Positions 17,403-26,345 of a DNA stretch of 64,000 nt are shown in pieces. Position 1 is the first letter of the stretch. Each line of letters begins with the position of its first letter. The position numbers and the translations under genes are program-made. Under the pieces are notes generated by a model. That model saw only the letters and a list, made by a program, of their open reading frames with translations. It was not told the origin of the DNA and ran no database searches. The DNA is from Rhodobacteraceae bacterium (ex Bugula neritina AB1) (GTDB lineage: Bacteria; Pseudomonadota; Alphaproteobacteria; Rhodobacterales; Rhodobacteraceae): contig MDLF01000096.1 in the NCBI GenBank assembly GCA_001730095.1, positions 199,682-263,681 on the forward strand, in the 5' to 3' direction.

Positions 17403-18449
17403 TTAGTTCAGCAGCAAATCGACCCAGACCAGCCGGTGGCGGCTGGCGACCGCTGCAGGCGCGTCCGGGGCCTCCGGCCAAACAACGCCGCTGGCGGTGA
17501 CAGTGAGCCCGGCGGAGGGCAGCACATAGTCCACCCGCATCTGGCCAGCTGACTGCCACGCGACGGTTGCAGTACCGCCTGCCGGGCTGTCCGGGCCCGG
17601 ATCCTGGAGGCGCGGGTCGGACAGCAGCGCACGGATCGCCTCGCGTCGGCCTTTGCCGCGTTCCGGGTCAAGGTTGGCATCACCGGCAATGACAAATGGA
17701 TGGTCGGGAACAGGCCCCAGCTGACCATCCAGCAGCAGCTGCCACATGCGGATTTCGTCGTGATTGCGCCGGCCGTTGCGGTCTTCCGGGCCGTCGAACA
17801 GAGGGGGCGTGGCATGAAAGGTCAAAAGAGTCAGCCTGCCACCGTCCGGCAGCTCCAGCGGCACCAGCCAATGGGCTGTAGAGGACAGGCGCTGAACCGA
17901 CTGAGCTGCGGCAGTGGGGAAGGGGCTGCCGTCAGGGTGTATCGGCAGCAGGGCGCCGGGCAAGTCTGTCCACAACAGTGCAGAGAAGTCGCGAACCTCT
18001 GTGGCAGCAATAGGCAGGCGCGACAGAACAGCCATGCCGCCCTGGCCGCGGAAACGGCCGTATCCCTGATTGTCCCGCGGCCCGCCAGCTTTGCCGTCAC
18101 CGTCCAAATCCACCAAGCTTGGGGGGGGCAGGCCGGTGTTGGGCTGCAGTGCCAGGCGGTAAGGGTAGTGGAGGCCAAGATCGGCCAGCTGGGCGGCAAG
18201 CGCCGCCAGCGTCCGGCCCTCATAATCCCAGTCAATGCCTTGCAGCGCCAGCACATCTGGTTGCGCGCCCGCAATAACATCCGCGACGGCGGCGACTTGG
18301 GGGTCGCTGCCGCGCTTGATATCGCGCAGCAGCAAGCCAGGGCCGCTACGGGACAGCTCAGTGTTGAAGGTGGCGATGCGCAGGGTGTCTGCACGGACCG
18401 CAGCAGCGGCAAGGACCAAAAAAAGGACGCTGGCTGCCAGCTGCCTCAT
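17403..18449 (-). CDS. Secreted endonuclease/exonuclease/phosphatase-family protein
   Basis: A 348-residue protein with a signal peptide (about 1-20, ending VRA). The EEP fold shows RIATFNTEL at the start of the mature part, [48 protein letters not shown] (the Asp/Asn pair), MRVDYVLPS, and [10 protein letters not shown] (catalytic His). The usual Glu in VLALQE is Gln/Gly here (VLALQGID), which may affect metal binding. Start and stop overlap the upstream membrane-protein gene as ATGA. It could be a periplasmic or exported nuclease or phosphodiesterase; the substrate is unknown. Confidence 0.75.
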   Translation of the reverse strand: MRQLAASVLFLVLAAAAVRADTLRIATFNTELSRSGPGLLLRDIKRGSDPQVAAVADVIAGAQPDVLALQGIDWDYEGRTLAALAAQLADLGLHYPYRLALQPNTGLPPPSLVDLDGDGKAGGPRDNQGYGRFRGQGGMAVLSRLPIAATEVRDFSALLWTDLPGALLPIHPDGSPFPTAAAQSVQRLSSTAHWLVPLELPDGGRLTLLTFHATPPLFDGPEDRNGRRNHDEIRMWQLLLDGQLGPVPDHPFVIAGDANLDPERGKGRREAIRALLSDPRLQDPGPDSPAGGTATVAWQSAGQMRVDYVLPSAGLTVTASGVVWPEAPDAPAAVASRHRLVWVDLLLN

Positions 18450-19282
18450 GCGGTTTGCAAGACCTCTTCAGGGGCGGCATAGGCGGCACGCCGTTTCTGC
18501 GCGATCAGCCCGGCAATTCGCAGCATGGCCATGCCCCGCATGATCATCGAAGCAGGCACCAGCGCCCAGGCGCTGATCACCCAGATGAGCATATGCGGCG
18601 CGGCCAACAGGCCCAGATCCACCAGCCCCGGCGCCAGTTTGGCCGCGGCAGGCATGGCAAAAGGCAGAAGGACTCCGCCTGCGATATTGATACGGCCATC
18701 CCGCTGCAGGCGCTGCACCACATCGCCGCCAGTGGTTGGGTCAAACAGTGGCAGGTTCACCCAGACATTGAATGCGCCGCTGCCCACCGGCCAATGGCCA
18801 ACCCGGATCGCCAGTGCAAAGACGATGATCGCAATTGCGGCAATTGCACTGACCAGCCCGGCAGCATCGCGCACCATAAGCACCACTGTCTCCGGTACCT
18901 GTGGCGGCATCATCAGCACAGTCATCTGTACGGGCGAATAGGCAAAGTCGAGCTGGCCGCCAAGCCAGCCGCCCAGACGCGCCACCAGGGCGGTCAGCCC
19001 GGTCGGCGCCAGTGGATGCGCTGCCAGCAGGCTTAGACTGCCCACCGCCGCCGCAGCCGCAGCAAAGCGCATCCGGTTGATCGGCGGTGCATTGCGGAAT
19101 TCGACGAAGCTGGGAAAGCTTGACGCATATTCGCTGATGGCCAAGGCCGAGCCCAACAGCGCAACGAACAAGATGATCTCGGGCGACTGGGTGGCCGATG
19201 CCGGAAGAATCAGCGTCGGCATCGCAAACAGCATGGCCACCAGTATGCCGCGGAACGCCGCGCCTGTGATGCGTGCAAACAC
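18446..19282 (-). CDS. Multi-pass membrane protein of unknown function
   Basis: A 278-residue hydrophobic protein with about six to seven probable membrane helices, including IILFVALLGSALAISEY, AAAAVGSLSLLAAHPLAP and MLIWVISAWALVPASMIM. A cytosolic Arg/Glu-rich tail ends it. I choose the GTG at 19282, because a GAAGGGA-type site precedes it and the hydrophobic N-terminus begins there; the longer frame to 19468 is basic and unlike it. It is translationally coupled to the EEP-family gene downstream (4-base overlap), so the two may act together at the envelope. I do not recognise the family. Confidence 0.65.
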   Translation of the reverse strand: MFARITGAAFRGILVAMLFAMPTLILPASATQSPEIILFVALLGSALAISEYASSFPSFVEFRNAPPINRMRFAAAAAAVGSLSLLAAHPLAPTGLTALVARLGGWLGGQLDFAYSPVQMTVLMMPPQVPETVVLMVRDAAGLVSAIAAIAIIVFALAIRVGHWPVGSGAFNVWVNLPLFDPTTGGDVVQRLQRDGRINIAGGVLLPFAMPAAAKLAPGLVDLGLLAAPHMLIWVISAWALVPASMIMRGMAMLRIAGLIAQKRRAAYAAPEEVLQTA

Positions 19283-19602
19283 GTTTCTTTTCCCTTCAAA
19301 CCGGCATGGGCATTGTGCCTCTGATTTCCGGATTTGAAGCCCCCCGGTTAACGGTCCGGAGCGCTCTGCCTCAATTTTGCCCCATTGTGGCCGGCAGGCA
19401 GCTTTCCGCTCAAGGGGCTGATACAGGCGCGGGCGCACTTTCCCGGCAGTACTGGTGCGGGATTGCATCAGAGTTCTGATTGAAATTGAGGGAGTTGGCG
19501 GCTGGCCTACCAGATGCTGTGGCCGGCTGTGGCGGGGCTACAAGGTGGTAGCGCATATACAATTGCGGCAGAAATGCGGCGCGAATCTGGCGGAAAAGAA
19601 AA
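19283..19602. other. Intergenic region between leuD terminator and membrane-protein gene
   Basis: About 320 bases with no supported gene. It should contain the promoter for the membrane protein/EEP pair, but no clear -35/-10 pair stands out. Confidence 0.4.
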
Positions 19603-19621
19603 GCCGCCCGGAGAGGGCGGC
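19603..19621 (-). terminator. Rho-independent terminator downstream of leuD
   Basis: GCCGCCC (19603-19609) pairs with GGGCGGC (19615-19621). The minus transcript continues with UUUUC. It lies 30 bases after the leuD stop and ends the leuC-leuD transcript, which separates it from the EEP and leuB genes. Confidence 0.8.
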
Positions 19622-19650
19622 CTTCATGTGTGTCTGCGGAGCCAGAAAGA

Positions 19651-20256
19651 TCAGACCCAGGGGCGCTCTTGGGCAGCCTTTGCTTCGAAGGCCTTGATCG
19701 AGTCGGCTTTTTCCATGGTCAGGCCGATGTCGTCGAGACCGTTCAGCAGGCAGTGCTTCTTGAAGGCATCCACTTCGAACGGGATCACTTCACCATCAGA
19801 AGTGGTGATCTCCTGTGTTTCCAGATCCACGGTCATACGCGCATTGGCGCCTTTTTCCGCGTCTGCCATCAGAATGTTGACCTGCTCCTGCGGCAGCACG
19901 ATCGGCAGGATGCCGTTCTTGAAGCTGTTGTTGAAGAAGATGTCGGCAAAAGACGTGGACACGATGCATTTGATGCCAAAGTCGGCAATCGCCCACGGTG
20001 CATGCTCGCGCGAGGAGCCGCAGCCGAAGTTGTCGCCGGCAATCAGGATCTCTGCGTCGCGGTACTGCGGCTTGTTCAGCACGAAATCCTCGATCTCGGT
20101 GCCGTCGCGGTTATAGCGCATCTCGTCGAACAGGTTTTTCCCAAAACCGGTGCGCTGAATGGATTTCAGGAACACTTTGGGGATGATCATGTCGGTGTCG
20201 ATGTTCACCAGCGGCATCGGGGCTGCAATACCCTGCAGTTTCTGGAACTTTTCCAT
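19651..20256 (-). CDS. leuD: 3-isopropylmalate dehydratase small subunit
   Basis: A 201-residue small subunit of isopropylmalate isomerase (second step of leucine synthesis). It shows [19 protein letters not shown] at the N-terminus and the signature [20 protein letters not shown], which supplies the substrate-binding Ser/Arg region, followed by [19 protein letters not shown]. The ATG overlaps the stop of the preceding glycosyltransferase-like gene as TAATG. It pairs with LeuC, whose gene is separated from it by that one gene. Confidence 0.95.
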   Translation of the reverse strand: MEKFQKLQGIAAPMPLVNIDTDMIIPKVFLKSIQRTGFGKNLFDEMRYNRDGTEIEDFVLNKPQYRDAEILIAGDNFGCGSSREHAPWAIADFGIKCIVSTSFADIFFNNSFKNGILPIVLPQEQVNILMADAEKGANARMTVDLETQEITTSDGEVIPFEVDAFKKHCLLNGLDDIGLTMEKADSIKAFEAKAAQERPWV

Positions 20257-21083
20257 TACTCATTTCCTTGTTTCTGGTGCTTCAAACCGCTGAGATCAAA
20301 GCCGATCTCCTGCGCGTGGCGCGCGATGAAGCTGTGTTTTTCGGGCCGGTGCATCTTGTGGTAGCGACGCACCATGGATGCGTAGAGATGTACGGCCAGA
20401 GTGTTTTCCGTTCGCCAGCCATCTTCCTGGCAGCTGCCACTGAATAGCACGTCGGTCAGAACCCCGCGGATTGGATAGAACACATCCGGTTCGCGCACAT
20501 GTTCGACCTCGCCGGTCAGGTTCAGCGTGTAGTCCAGTGCCCTTGGGCCAAGCGATGGGCGCTGCAGCTCAAAGGCTGTCAGCAGCCGTTTGCCGGGCGG
20601 CGCGGCTTCCACGTCCTTGCGGAGGCGGCGGTGAAGCCACGGAGGCACAAATTCGGGGTCTTCGAACCAGTCCAGCAGGTGGTTCAGTGTTGCGGACTCT
20701 TTTGGCAACCGCAGAACCGCGCCGTTGATCGACCGCGTCGGCTCATAGCCGACGTAATAATCCGCAGCCGGCAGCGGCCGGCAGCAGAGCATATCCGTGT
20801 CGATCCAGATCATGTCCGTCTGTTTCAGCAGATAAAGGCGGAACAGATCCGACAGCATTGAGGGCGGCGCCTCCCCATGCCCTGCCAAGGCGGGGTCCCA
20901 GATTTCGGCTGCAGGGCAGGTGCGGACACCTGACGGAACCGGCGGCGCCGCAGGCCCGGTGTGGAACAGCACAACCTCGTGGCCGCGCTGCACGAAACTG
21001 GCCAAGGACAGTTCGTGCAGCCAGTTCAGGCTGTCACCGATCCACAGGCTTGCGACTGCGGGAAGGGAAGGGCTGGACGGCAT
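20256..21083 (-). CDS. Glycosyltransferase-like protein (DxD type) inside the leu operon
   Basis: A 275-residue protein with a DxD motif in [10 protein letters not shown] (Asp residues at about 95 and 97), preceded by a hydrophobic strand and SDLFRLYLL, as in Gb3-synthase/capsular galactosyltransferase-like enzymes. Such proteins transfer a sugar from a nucleotide sugar using a metal at DxD. No signal peptide or membrane segment is seen. It lies 16 bases after leuC and overlaps leuD by two bases, so it is co-translated with leucine genes although its role is unrelated. Substrate unknown. Confidence 0.65.
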   Translation of the reverse strand: MPSSPSLPAVASLWIGDSLNWLHELSLASFVQRGHEVVLFHTGPAAPPVPSGVRTCPAAEIWDPALAGHGEAPPSMLSDLFRLYLLKQTDMIWIDTDMLCCRPLPAADYYVGYEPTRSINGAVLRLPKESATLNHLLDWFEDPEFVPPWLHRRLRKDVEAAPPGKRLLTAFELQRPSLGPRALDYTLNLTGEVEHVREPDVFYPIRGVLTDVLFSGSCQEDGWRTENTLAVHLYASMVRRYHKMHRPEKHSFIARHAQEIGFDLSGLKHQKQGNE

Positions 21084-21099
21084 CGAAGGCCTCCTTGGC

Positions 21100-22506
21100 T
21101 CAGATCAGCTCGCGCACATCCGTCAGCTTGCCGGTCAGCGCGGCGGCAGCGGCCATGGCAGGCGACACCAGGTGGGTGCGGCCCTTGTAGCCTTGACGCC
21201 CCTCGAAGTTGCGGTTCGAGGTGGCAGCGCAACGTTCGCCTTCGGACAATTGGTCGGGGTTCATCGCCAGACACATGGAGCAGCCGGCAAGGCGCCACTC
21301 GAAACCGGCTTCCTCAAAGATCGCGGCCAGGCCTTCTTCCTCGGCCTGCGCCCGCACCAGGCCAGAGCCCGGAACGATCATGGCGCGCATGCCATCCTTG
21401 ATCTTCTTACCCTTCACTACGTCGGCCACGGCGCGCATGTCTTCGATGCGGCCGTTGGTGCAGGAGCCGATGAAGACGGTATCGATCTCGATGTCGGTCA
21501 GCTTCTGGCCCGGGGTCAGACCCATGTAATCCAGCGAGCGGCGGGCCGCTTCGACCTTGCCGCCTTCGAAATCTTCGGGCGCCGGAACCACACCGGTGAT
21601 CGGCAGAACGTCCTCGGGCGAGGTGCCCCAGGTCACAACCGGCTCGATGTCTTCGCCGCGGATGGTGACGACCTTGTCGAAATGGGCGCCTTCATCGGTG
21701 AAGAGGGTCTTCCACCAGTTCAGCGCGGCTTCCCACTGGGCGCCTTTCGGCGCGTGGGTGCGGCCCTTCACATATTCAAACGTGGTTTCATCCGGTGCCA
21801 CCAGACCCGCGCGCGCGCCGCCTTCGATCGCCATGTTGCAGACGGTCATGCGGCCTTCCATCGACATGTCGCGGAACACTTCGCCGCAATACTCGATGAC
21901 ATAGCCGGTGCCGCCGCCGGTGCCGGTCTCGCCGATGATCGCCAGGGTCACGTCCTTGGGGGTGACGCCCGGGCGCAGCTTGCCGGTCACTTCGACCTTC
22001 ATGTTCTTGGACTTCTTCTGGATCAGCGTCTGGGTGGCCAGCACGTGCTCTACCTCAGAGGTGCCGATGCCATGCGCCAATGCGCCAAACGCACCATGGG
22101 TCGCGGTGTGGCTGTCACCGCAGACCACGGTCATGCCGGGCAGGGTCCAGCCGTTTTCCGGGCCGACGATATGCACGATGCCCTGACGGACGTCGGATAC
22201 CGGGTAATAGTGCACGCCGAATTCGCGGGCGTTCTTGTCGAGCGCCTCAACCTGGATACGGCTTTCCTTGGTCATAGTGGCCGGGTCGGCGCGGTCGAGT
22301 GTGGTGGGGACGTTATGGTCCGGCACCGCGATGGTCTTGTCGGGCGCATGCACCTTGCGGCCGGTCATGCGCAGGCCTTCGAAAGCCTGCGGGCTGGTCA
22401 CTTCGTGGACCAGGTGGCGGTCGATATAGAGCAGGCTGGTGCCGTCCTCTGCTTCATGCGCAACATGCGCATCCCAGATCTTGTCATAGAGTGTTTTGGG
22501 GGACAT
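21100..22506 (-). CDS. leuC: 3-isopropylmalate dehydratase large subunit
   Basis: A 468-residue aconitase-family protein that isomerises 2- to 3-isopropylmalate with a [4Fe-4S] cluster. Cluster Cys ligands are visible in [15 protein letters not shown] and in [13 protein letters not shown]. The N-terminal [20 protein letters not shown] and [32 protein letters not shown] are also typical. Start ATG at 22506 follows GGGAG; the upstream frame extension is rejected. First enzyme gene of the minus-strand leu cluster. Confidence 0.96.
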   Translation of the reverse strand: MSPKTLYDKIWDAHVAHEAEDGTSLLYIDRHLVHEVTSPQAFEGLRMTGRKVHAPDKTIAVPDHNVPTTLDRADPATMTKESRIQVEALDKNAREFGVHYYPVSDVRQGIVHIVGPENGWTLPGMTVVCGDSHTATHGAFGALAHGIGTSEVEHVLATQTLIQKKSKNMKVEVTGKLRPGVTPKDVTLAIIGETGTGGGTGYVIEYCGEVFRDMSMEGRMTVCNMAIEGGARAGLVAPDETTFEYVKGRTHAPKGAQWEAALNWWKTLFTDEGAHFDKVVTIRGEDIEPVVTWGTSPEDVLPITGVVPAPEDFEGGKVEAARRSLDYMGLTPGQKLTDIEIDTVFIGSCTNGRIEDMRAVADVVKGKKIKDGMRAMIVPGSGLVRAQAEEEGLAAIFEEAGFEWRLAGCSMCLAMNPDQLSEGERCAATSNRNFEGRQGYKGRTHLVSPAMAAAAALTGKLTDVRELI

Positions 22507-22559
22507 GGGTCCACTCCCGATATGTATTAGATGTGCTGGCTTTGGGCTGGGCAGGCACC

Positions 22560-22673
22560 TTATAGGCGCGCCAGGACCGTGCGGGCGGCGCCAAAGAACC
22601 GTTCGCGCAGCCGCGCGCGGTCTTGCAGTTCGATCTTTTGCGCCAATACGAGGGTCATGGCTGTCAGATACAT
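22560..22673 (-). CDS. Possible small protein (37 aa) upstream of leuC
   Basis: A short minus-strand frame reads [20 protein letters not shown], then [17 protein letters not shown] and stop. It ends 53 bases before leuC. A hydrophobic start and an amphipathic basic helix suggest a real small protein, but the ribosome site (CCGGG) is weak and an inner ATG at 22658 is also possible. It has no run of Leu codons, so it is not an obvious leucine leader peptide. Unrecognised. Confidence 0.35.
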   Translation of the reverse strand: MYLTAMTLVLAQKIELQDRARLRERFFGAARTVLARL

Positions 22674-22801
22674 CCCGGCGGGCCGGCAATCAAGATTCGT
22701 TCTCAGCTCTCCGCCCGGGTTTCAAAGGATGCATTCCGCAACTGTGCAGGCAGGTGCGCCGTCTCTGGCGGCAGGCGTCGCGCCCCTGGGGTGGCCAGCG
22801 A

Positions 22802-23296
22802 TCAGGCGCCGCCCTGTTTCTTGGCCTGCCGCCTGGCGTCGGCGCGCGACATCGAGCGCAGGGCAAAGCGCATGCCAAAGGCGCCGACGATGCCCAGGCC
22901 GGTCATGATCAGCGGCATCATCCAGGTGGTGAAGAACCCGTGCCGTTCCTGCACCCAGCCGCGATGCTCCTTGTGATAGAGGATCTCGAATGTCTGGCCG
23001 ACTTCGGGCGTGAAGAAAACCGGCAAGAAAGTTTCAGCCTGCCACCAGTCACCGGCTGCATCCTGGTAGCGGACAGTCGGGTAATAGTCGCCGTCGTCAA
23101 CCGTGCGTTTGGTGACAGTGTCGGTGCGGGTTCCGTGGACATAGCGGACCGACAGGATTTCGGCTTCGGCAGGTTCAGCGTGGCGCACAAACCGCCAGTT
23201 GTCGAGAAAGGCAATCAAGCCGAACAGGACAAATATCCCCGGCACCAGAAACATCAGAATGCGCATCCACAGCGGTTGCGTGACAGTTTCAGCCAT
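22802..23296 (-). CDS. DUF3592-like membrane protein
   Basis: A 164-residue protein with two membrane helices (about 12-30 and 125-145). They flank a periplasmic beta-rich domain (AEAEILSVRYVHGTRTD, YYPTVRYQDAAGDWWQAE, VGQTFEILYHKEHRGWVQE) of the kind found in DUF3592 proteins. The C-terminus is basic. The ATG at 23296 follows GGAGGGG. It is divergent from the mechanosensitive channel gene. Function unknown. Confidence 0.65.
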   Translation of the reverse strand: MAETVTQPLWMRILMFLVPGIFVLFGLIAFLDNWRFVRHAEPAEAEILSVRYVHGTRTDTVTKRTVDDGDYYPTVRYQDAAGDWWQAETFLPVFFTPEVGQTFEILYHKEHRGWVQERHGFFTTWMMPLIMTGLGIVGAFGMRFALRSMSRADARRQAKKQGGA

Positions 23297-23409
23297 TTGC
23301 CCCTCCGGTTTTCGCGCAGCATAGCAAACTGACCTGCTGCTGGCGATATTGCCAAGGCGGCTTGATCGAAACCGGGCAGGGCGGCACACTGTTAAAAAAC
23401 GGGGGCGTA

Positions 23410-24786
23410 ATGGAGCCGGAAGAGCAGAAACTACCCAGGGACGCGATAGCAGAAAGCACCGCCGGGGCGCTGGAAATAGGCCAGCGGCTTTGGGCATTGG
23501 TCAACGAGGGGGCTGAGCTGCTGCTGAGACCCTGGAACGCCTATCAGGCCGGGATCGTGCTGGCGGTGTTTGTGCTGGCGGCGCTTGTTGCGCGGCCGCT
23601 TCAGAAGGTCTTTCACAATTGGCTGCGGTCGCGGGAAGGCTGGCCGCGCTGGAGGATCCGGGCAGGTCTGGTGCTGCACAAGCGGATACGGGGCATTCTG
23701 TTTGTGCTGCTGATCTGGACAGTGGTCCTGATCATGCAGGAGGCGACATGGCCCAGCCGCTCGCGGCTGCTTGTGGTCATTGCCAACCTGTCGCTGGCCT
23801 GGCTGATCGTGGCGCTGGCCACCCGATTGGTTGGCAATCCGCTGCTGCGCAACCTGGTGAAATACGGTGCCTGGACCTGGATTACTCTGCGTATTCTGGG
23901 CATTACCCAAGATGCGGTGCATCTGCTGGACAGTATTGCCATCAGTTTCGGCGATCTCAGGATCTCCCTGTTTCTGGTGGTCCAGGCAGTTGTCATTCTG
24001 GGAGTGATGCTGACGCTGGCACGGGTCATTTCCTCGGCGGCGGGGAACCGCATTCGCAGCAATCCGGACATTTCGCCATCAATGCAGGTTCTGGGCGCCA
24101 AGCTGGCGCAGATTCTGCTGTTCGGCGGAGCATTCTTCATTGGGCTGAAGGCGATCGGCATTGATCTGACAGGCCTGGCAGTGCTGTCTGGCGCGATTGG
24201 TGTCGGCTTGGGATTTGGGCTGCAAAAAGTGGTGTCCAATCTGGTGTCCGGCCTGATCATCCTGCTGGACAAATCGATCAAGCCGGGGGATGTGATTTCG
24301 CTGGGCGACACCTTCGGCTGGATCAACGCGCTGGGCGCCCGCTATGTTTCTGTTGTGACCCGTGACGGGCGCGAATATCTGATTCCCAACGAGGATCTGA
24401 TCACCTCGCAGGTGGTGAACTGGTCCCATTCCGACAAATACGTGCGGCTCGATTTGCGGTTCGGTACCGGCTACGGCGATGATCCGCACAAGGTGCGCAA
24501 GATTGCGATTGAGGCTGCCTCTGCGGTTGCCCGGGTGCTGACGTCTGCGGGCAAGAAGCCTGTGTGCCATGTCACCGGATTCGGTGACAGCAGCGTGGAC
24601 TACGTGCTGCGGATCTGGATCGACGACCCTACCGGCGGCCTCACCAATATTCGCGGCGCTGTCTTTTTGGCGTTGTGGGATGCGTTCCAGGCTGAAGGCA
24701 TCTCCATTCCCTTCCCGCAACGTGAAGTCAGGATGCTGAACGACCCGTTGCCGGTAAGGGTTGCACCCGCGGACAATGGCGGATAA
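23410..24786 (+). CDS. Mechanosensitive ion channel protein, MscS family
   Basis: A 458-residue protein with several N-terminal membrane helices. The MscS pore and beta domain follow: LTGLAVLSGAIGVGLGFGLQKVVSNLVSGLIILLDKSIKPGD is the Gly/Ala-rich TM3 with the conserved FGLQ and the start of the soluble beta domain. Further on come YVSVVTRDGREYLIPNEDLITSQVVNWS and a C-terminal alpha/beta vestibule. Such channels release solutes upon hypo-osmotic shock. The start at 23410 is preceded by GGGGGC; an upstream TTG at 23362 would add 16 residues. Longer than E. coli MscS (286), with two or three extra membrane helices. Confidence 0.88.
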   Translation: MEPEEQKLPRDAIAESTAGALEIGQRLWALVNEGAELLLRPWNAYQAGIVLAVFVLAALVARPLQKVFHNWLRSREGWPRWRIRAGLVLHKRIRGILFVLLIWTVVLIMQEATWPSRSRLLVVIANLSLAWLIVALATRLVGNPLLRNLVKYGAWTWITLRILGITQDAVHLLDSIAISFGDLRISLFLVVQAVVILGVMLTLARVISSAAGNRIRSNPDISPSMQVLGAKLAQILLFGGAFFIGLKAIGIDLTGLAVLSGAIGVGLGFGLQKVVSNLVSGLIILLDKSIKPGDVISLGDTFGWINALGARYVSVVTRDGREYLIPNEDLITSQVVNWSHSDKYVRLDLRFGTGYGDDPHKVRKIAIEAASAVARVLTSAGKKPVCHVTGFGDSSVDYVLRIWIDDPTGGLTNIRGAVFLALWDAFQAEGISIPFPQREVRMLNDPLPVRVAPADNGG

Positions 24787-24820
24787 AGCACAGAGCTTGC
24801 GTCGTCAGGATGGGGTTTCA

Positions 24821-24849
24821 TTGAAAATTTACCTCCTGGTTGCTACATT
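24821..24849 (+). promoter_or_regulatory. Sigma-70-type promoter of rsfS-rlmH
   Basis: TTGAAA (24821-24826) and TACATT (24844-24849) are separated by exactly 17 bases. The expected start of transcription near 24856 lies about 40 bases before a strong AAGGAGG ribosome site. Confidence 0.55.
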
Positions 24850-24897
24850 ATTAACAGGCCCGGCGCCGGGGCGTGGCGGCGCGTTGTAAGGAGGACT

Positions 24898-24954
24898 ATG
24901 TCCTGTCACCCGTACCTCAAGCGGCAGATGCCGCTGCTCATGGGGCAGCCGTGA
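24898..24954 (+). CDS. Possible 18-aa leader peptide coupled to rsfS
   Basis: AAGGAGG at 24888-24894 sits ideally before an ATG at 24898. That frame reads MSCHPYLKRQMPLLMGQP and stops with TGA whose last base is the first base of the rsfS ATG. This strong ribosome site has no in-frame start for rsfS within its range, so translation of rsfS may depend on reinitiation after this peptide. It might instead be chance spacing. Confidence 0.4.
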   Translation: MSCHPYLKRQMPLLMGQP

Positions 24955-25325
24955 TGGCCGCCCGGTCCCAACCCACCAGCGAACAGCTGCTGGAGCGGAT
25001 TCTCTCCTCACTCAGCGATGACAAAGCCGAAGATGTTGTGCAGATCGACCTGCGCGGCAAGACTGAGATCGGCGACTATATGGTCATCGCGTCCGGCCGT
25101 TCGACCCGTCAGGTCGCCGCCATGTCGGAAAAGCTGATGGACCGCCTGAAACAAGATTACGGCATCATCTGCAAGACCGAAGGCAAAGGTGCCGGTGACT
25201 GGGTGTTGATCGACTCCGGCGATGTTATCGTCCACCTCTTCCGCCCGGAAGTGCGCGAGTTTTATCAGCTCGAGAAAATGTGGATGCCCGCCGGCGCTGC
25301 AGAGACCCCCGCAGCCGAAGGCTGA
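24954..25325 (+). CDS. rsfS: Ribosome silencing factor RsfS
   Basis: A 123-residue protein of the RsfS/DUF143 family, which binds ribosomal protein uL14 and blocks subunit joining when nutrients are low. Core motifs are KAEDVVQIDLRGKTEIGDYMVIASGRSTRQVAA, GDWVLIDSGDVIVHLFRPEVREFYQLEKMW. The C-terminus has an Ala/Pro/Glu tail. The ATG at 24954 overlaps the TGA of a tiny upstream frame with a strong ribosome site; a GTG just before it is an alternative. It is followed by rlmH, a common pairing, and both act on the large ribosomal subunit. Confidence 0.93.
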   Translation: MAARSQPTSEQLLERILSSLSDDKAEDVVQIDLRGKTEIGDYMVIASGRSTRQVAAMSEKLMDRLKQDYGIICKTEGKGAGDWVLIDSGDVIVHLFRPEVREFYQLEKMWMPAGAAETPAAEG

Positions 25326-25399
25326 CCTGCGGTCTGGGCTGCGATTGAATTGATGCAGGCCCGCGCGATGGGTGCGGGCCGGATTGCTTCGGAATTTTC

Positions 25400-25870
25400 A
25401 TGCGTCTGCATATCTGTGCGGCCGGGCGTCTGCGCTCTGGCCCGGAAAAATCCCTTATTGATGATTATCTGACCCGCTTTGACCGCAGCGGCCGGGCGCT
25501 GGGCCTTGGGCCCGCGCGGGTGGTTGAGATCGAGGACAAGAAAAACGGCGGCATGGCAGCCGAGGCTGCACTGCTGCGCAAGGCGTTGCCCAAAGGGGCG
25601 GTGATCTGCACATTGGATGAGCGCGGCAAGGTGATCTCCTCACCTGATTTCGCAGACAAGCTGGCAGGCTGGCGCGACAGCGGCCGCCAGGATCTGGCGC
25701 TGATCATCGGAGGCGCGGACGGAATAGATCCATCGCTCCGGGCAGAGGCTGATTTCTCGATCTCATTCGGCAAGATGGTGTGGCCGCATATGCTGGTGCG
25801 GGTGATGTTGGCAGAGCAGATCTACCGTGCTGCGACCATTCTGGCCGGAAGCCCCTATCACCGGGTTTGA
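25400..25870 (+). CDS. rlmH: 23S rRNA (pseudouridine1915-N3)-methyltransferase RlmH
   Basis: A 156-residue SPOUT-class enzyme that methylates N3 of pseudouridine 1915 in helix 69. Typical elements are an N-terminal MRLHICAAGRLR strand, CTLDERGKVISSPDFA, LALIIGGADGID with the knotted SAM site, and the conserved C-terminal LAEQIYRAATILAGSPYHR, ending in Val. It follows rsfS by 74 bases on the same strand. Confidence 0.95.
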   Translation: MRLHICAAGRLRSGPEKSLIDDYLTRFDRSGRALGLGPARVVEIEDKKNGGMAAEAALLRKALPKGAVICTLDERGKVISSPDFADKLAGWRDSGRQDLALIIGGADGIDPSLRAEADFSISFGKMVWPHMLVRVMLAEQIYRAATILAGSPYHRV

Positions 25871-25930
25871 GTGCGCCTTGCGGCGCATGCTGCCCTCTCG
25901 GCGGCATAGCCGCCTGTCGGACGGCAGGAT

Positions 25931-25953
25931 TAAGTATTTTTGGAAAGATGAAA
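25931..25953 (+). repeat. Short intergenic repeat, GTATTTTTGGAAAGATGAA type
   Basis: TAAGTATTTTTGGAAAGATG plus AAA ends exactly at the stop codon of the convergent gene. It is the short form of a motif also seen at about 28621, 42823 and (inverted) 54187. Confidence 0.5.
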
Positions 25954-26310
25954 TCAGGGCAGGATGAGAGTGTAGAGTGTCTCGCCCCAGCCATCGACCT
26001 GGCAACGGGCCTGGATGTGCACTTGGCTTGTGCCTGCAGGGATCTTCACGCCGCTCAGGGACCGGGTGAAAGGCTGTTCGTGTTCATGGGGATGCGCCAA
26101 TACGCGCAGGCCCAATTCATTGCCGCCCATGTCCAGAACCCGCCAGCCGTCGGCGTAATGCTCCCATCCGGTATCAGGGTGTGACAGGGTCACACTGAAC
26201 GTCCAGTGTTCGCCGGATTGGCGAGCGGTGGCGTTTTCGATCACCGGTTCTTCGGCCTGGGCAGGAAGGGCCGCGGTGGTGAGTGCGAGGGTGAGAAGCA
26301 GATGTTTCAC
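25954..26310 (-). CDS. Small periplasmic protein of unknown function
   Basis: A 118-residue protein with a clear signal peptide (about 1-19, ALPAQA). The mature part is beta-rich, with SGEHWTFSVTLSHPDTGWEHYADGWRVLD and an Ig-like look; it has one Cys near the C-terminus (RCQVDGWGE). His and Glu in the HPHEHEQPF segment could bind metal. It is co-directional with the following DUF599-type gene (26346-27068), 35 bases upstream, so the two may form a transcript. I do not recognise a family. Confidence 0.65.
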   Translation of the reverse strand: MKHLLLTLALTTAALPAQAEEPVIENATARQSGEHWTFSVTLSHPDTGWEHYADGWRVLDMGGNELGLRVLAHPHEHEQPFTRSLSGVKIPAGTSQVHIQARCQVDGWGETLYTLILP

Positions 26311-26345
26311 AAAGGCACCTTATCCATGGAAAAGCCAAAAGGCAG

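Noticed and set aside
20920-22530. Open frame of 536 codons opposite leuC and the glycosyltransferase gene
   Set aside because: Shadow of leuC, whose iron-sulfur motifs are unmistakable.
22507-22801. Leucine attenuator before leuC
   Set aside because: No run of Leu codons and no terminator/antiterminator pair with a U-tract was seen.
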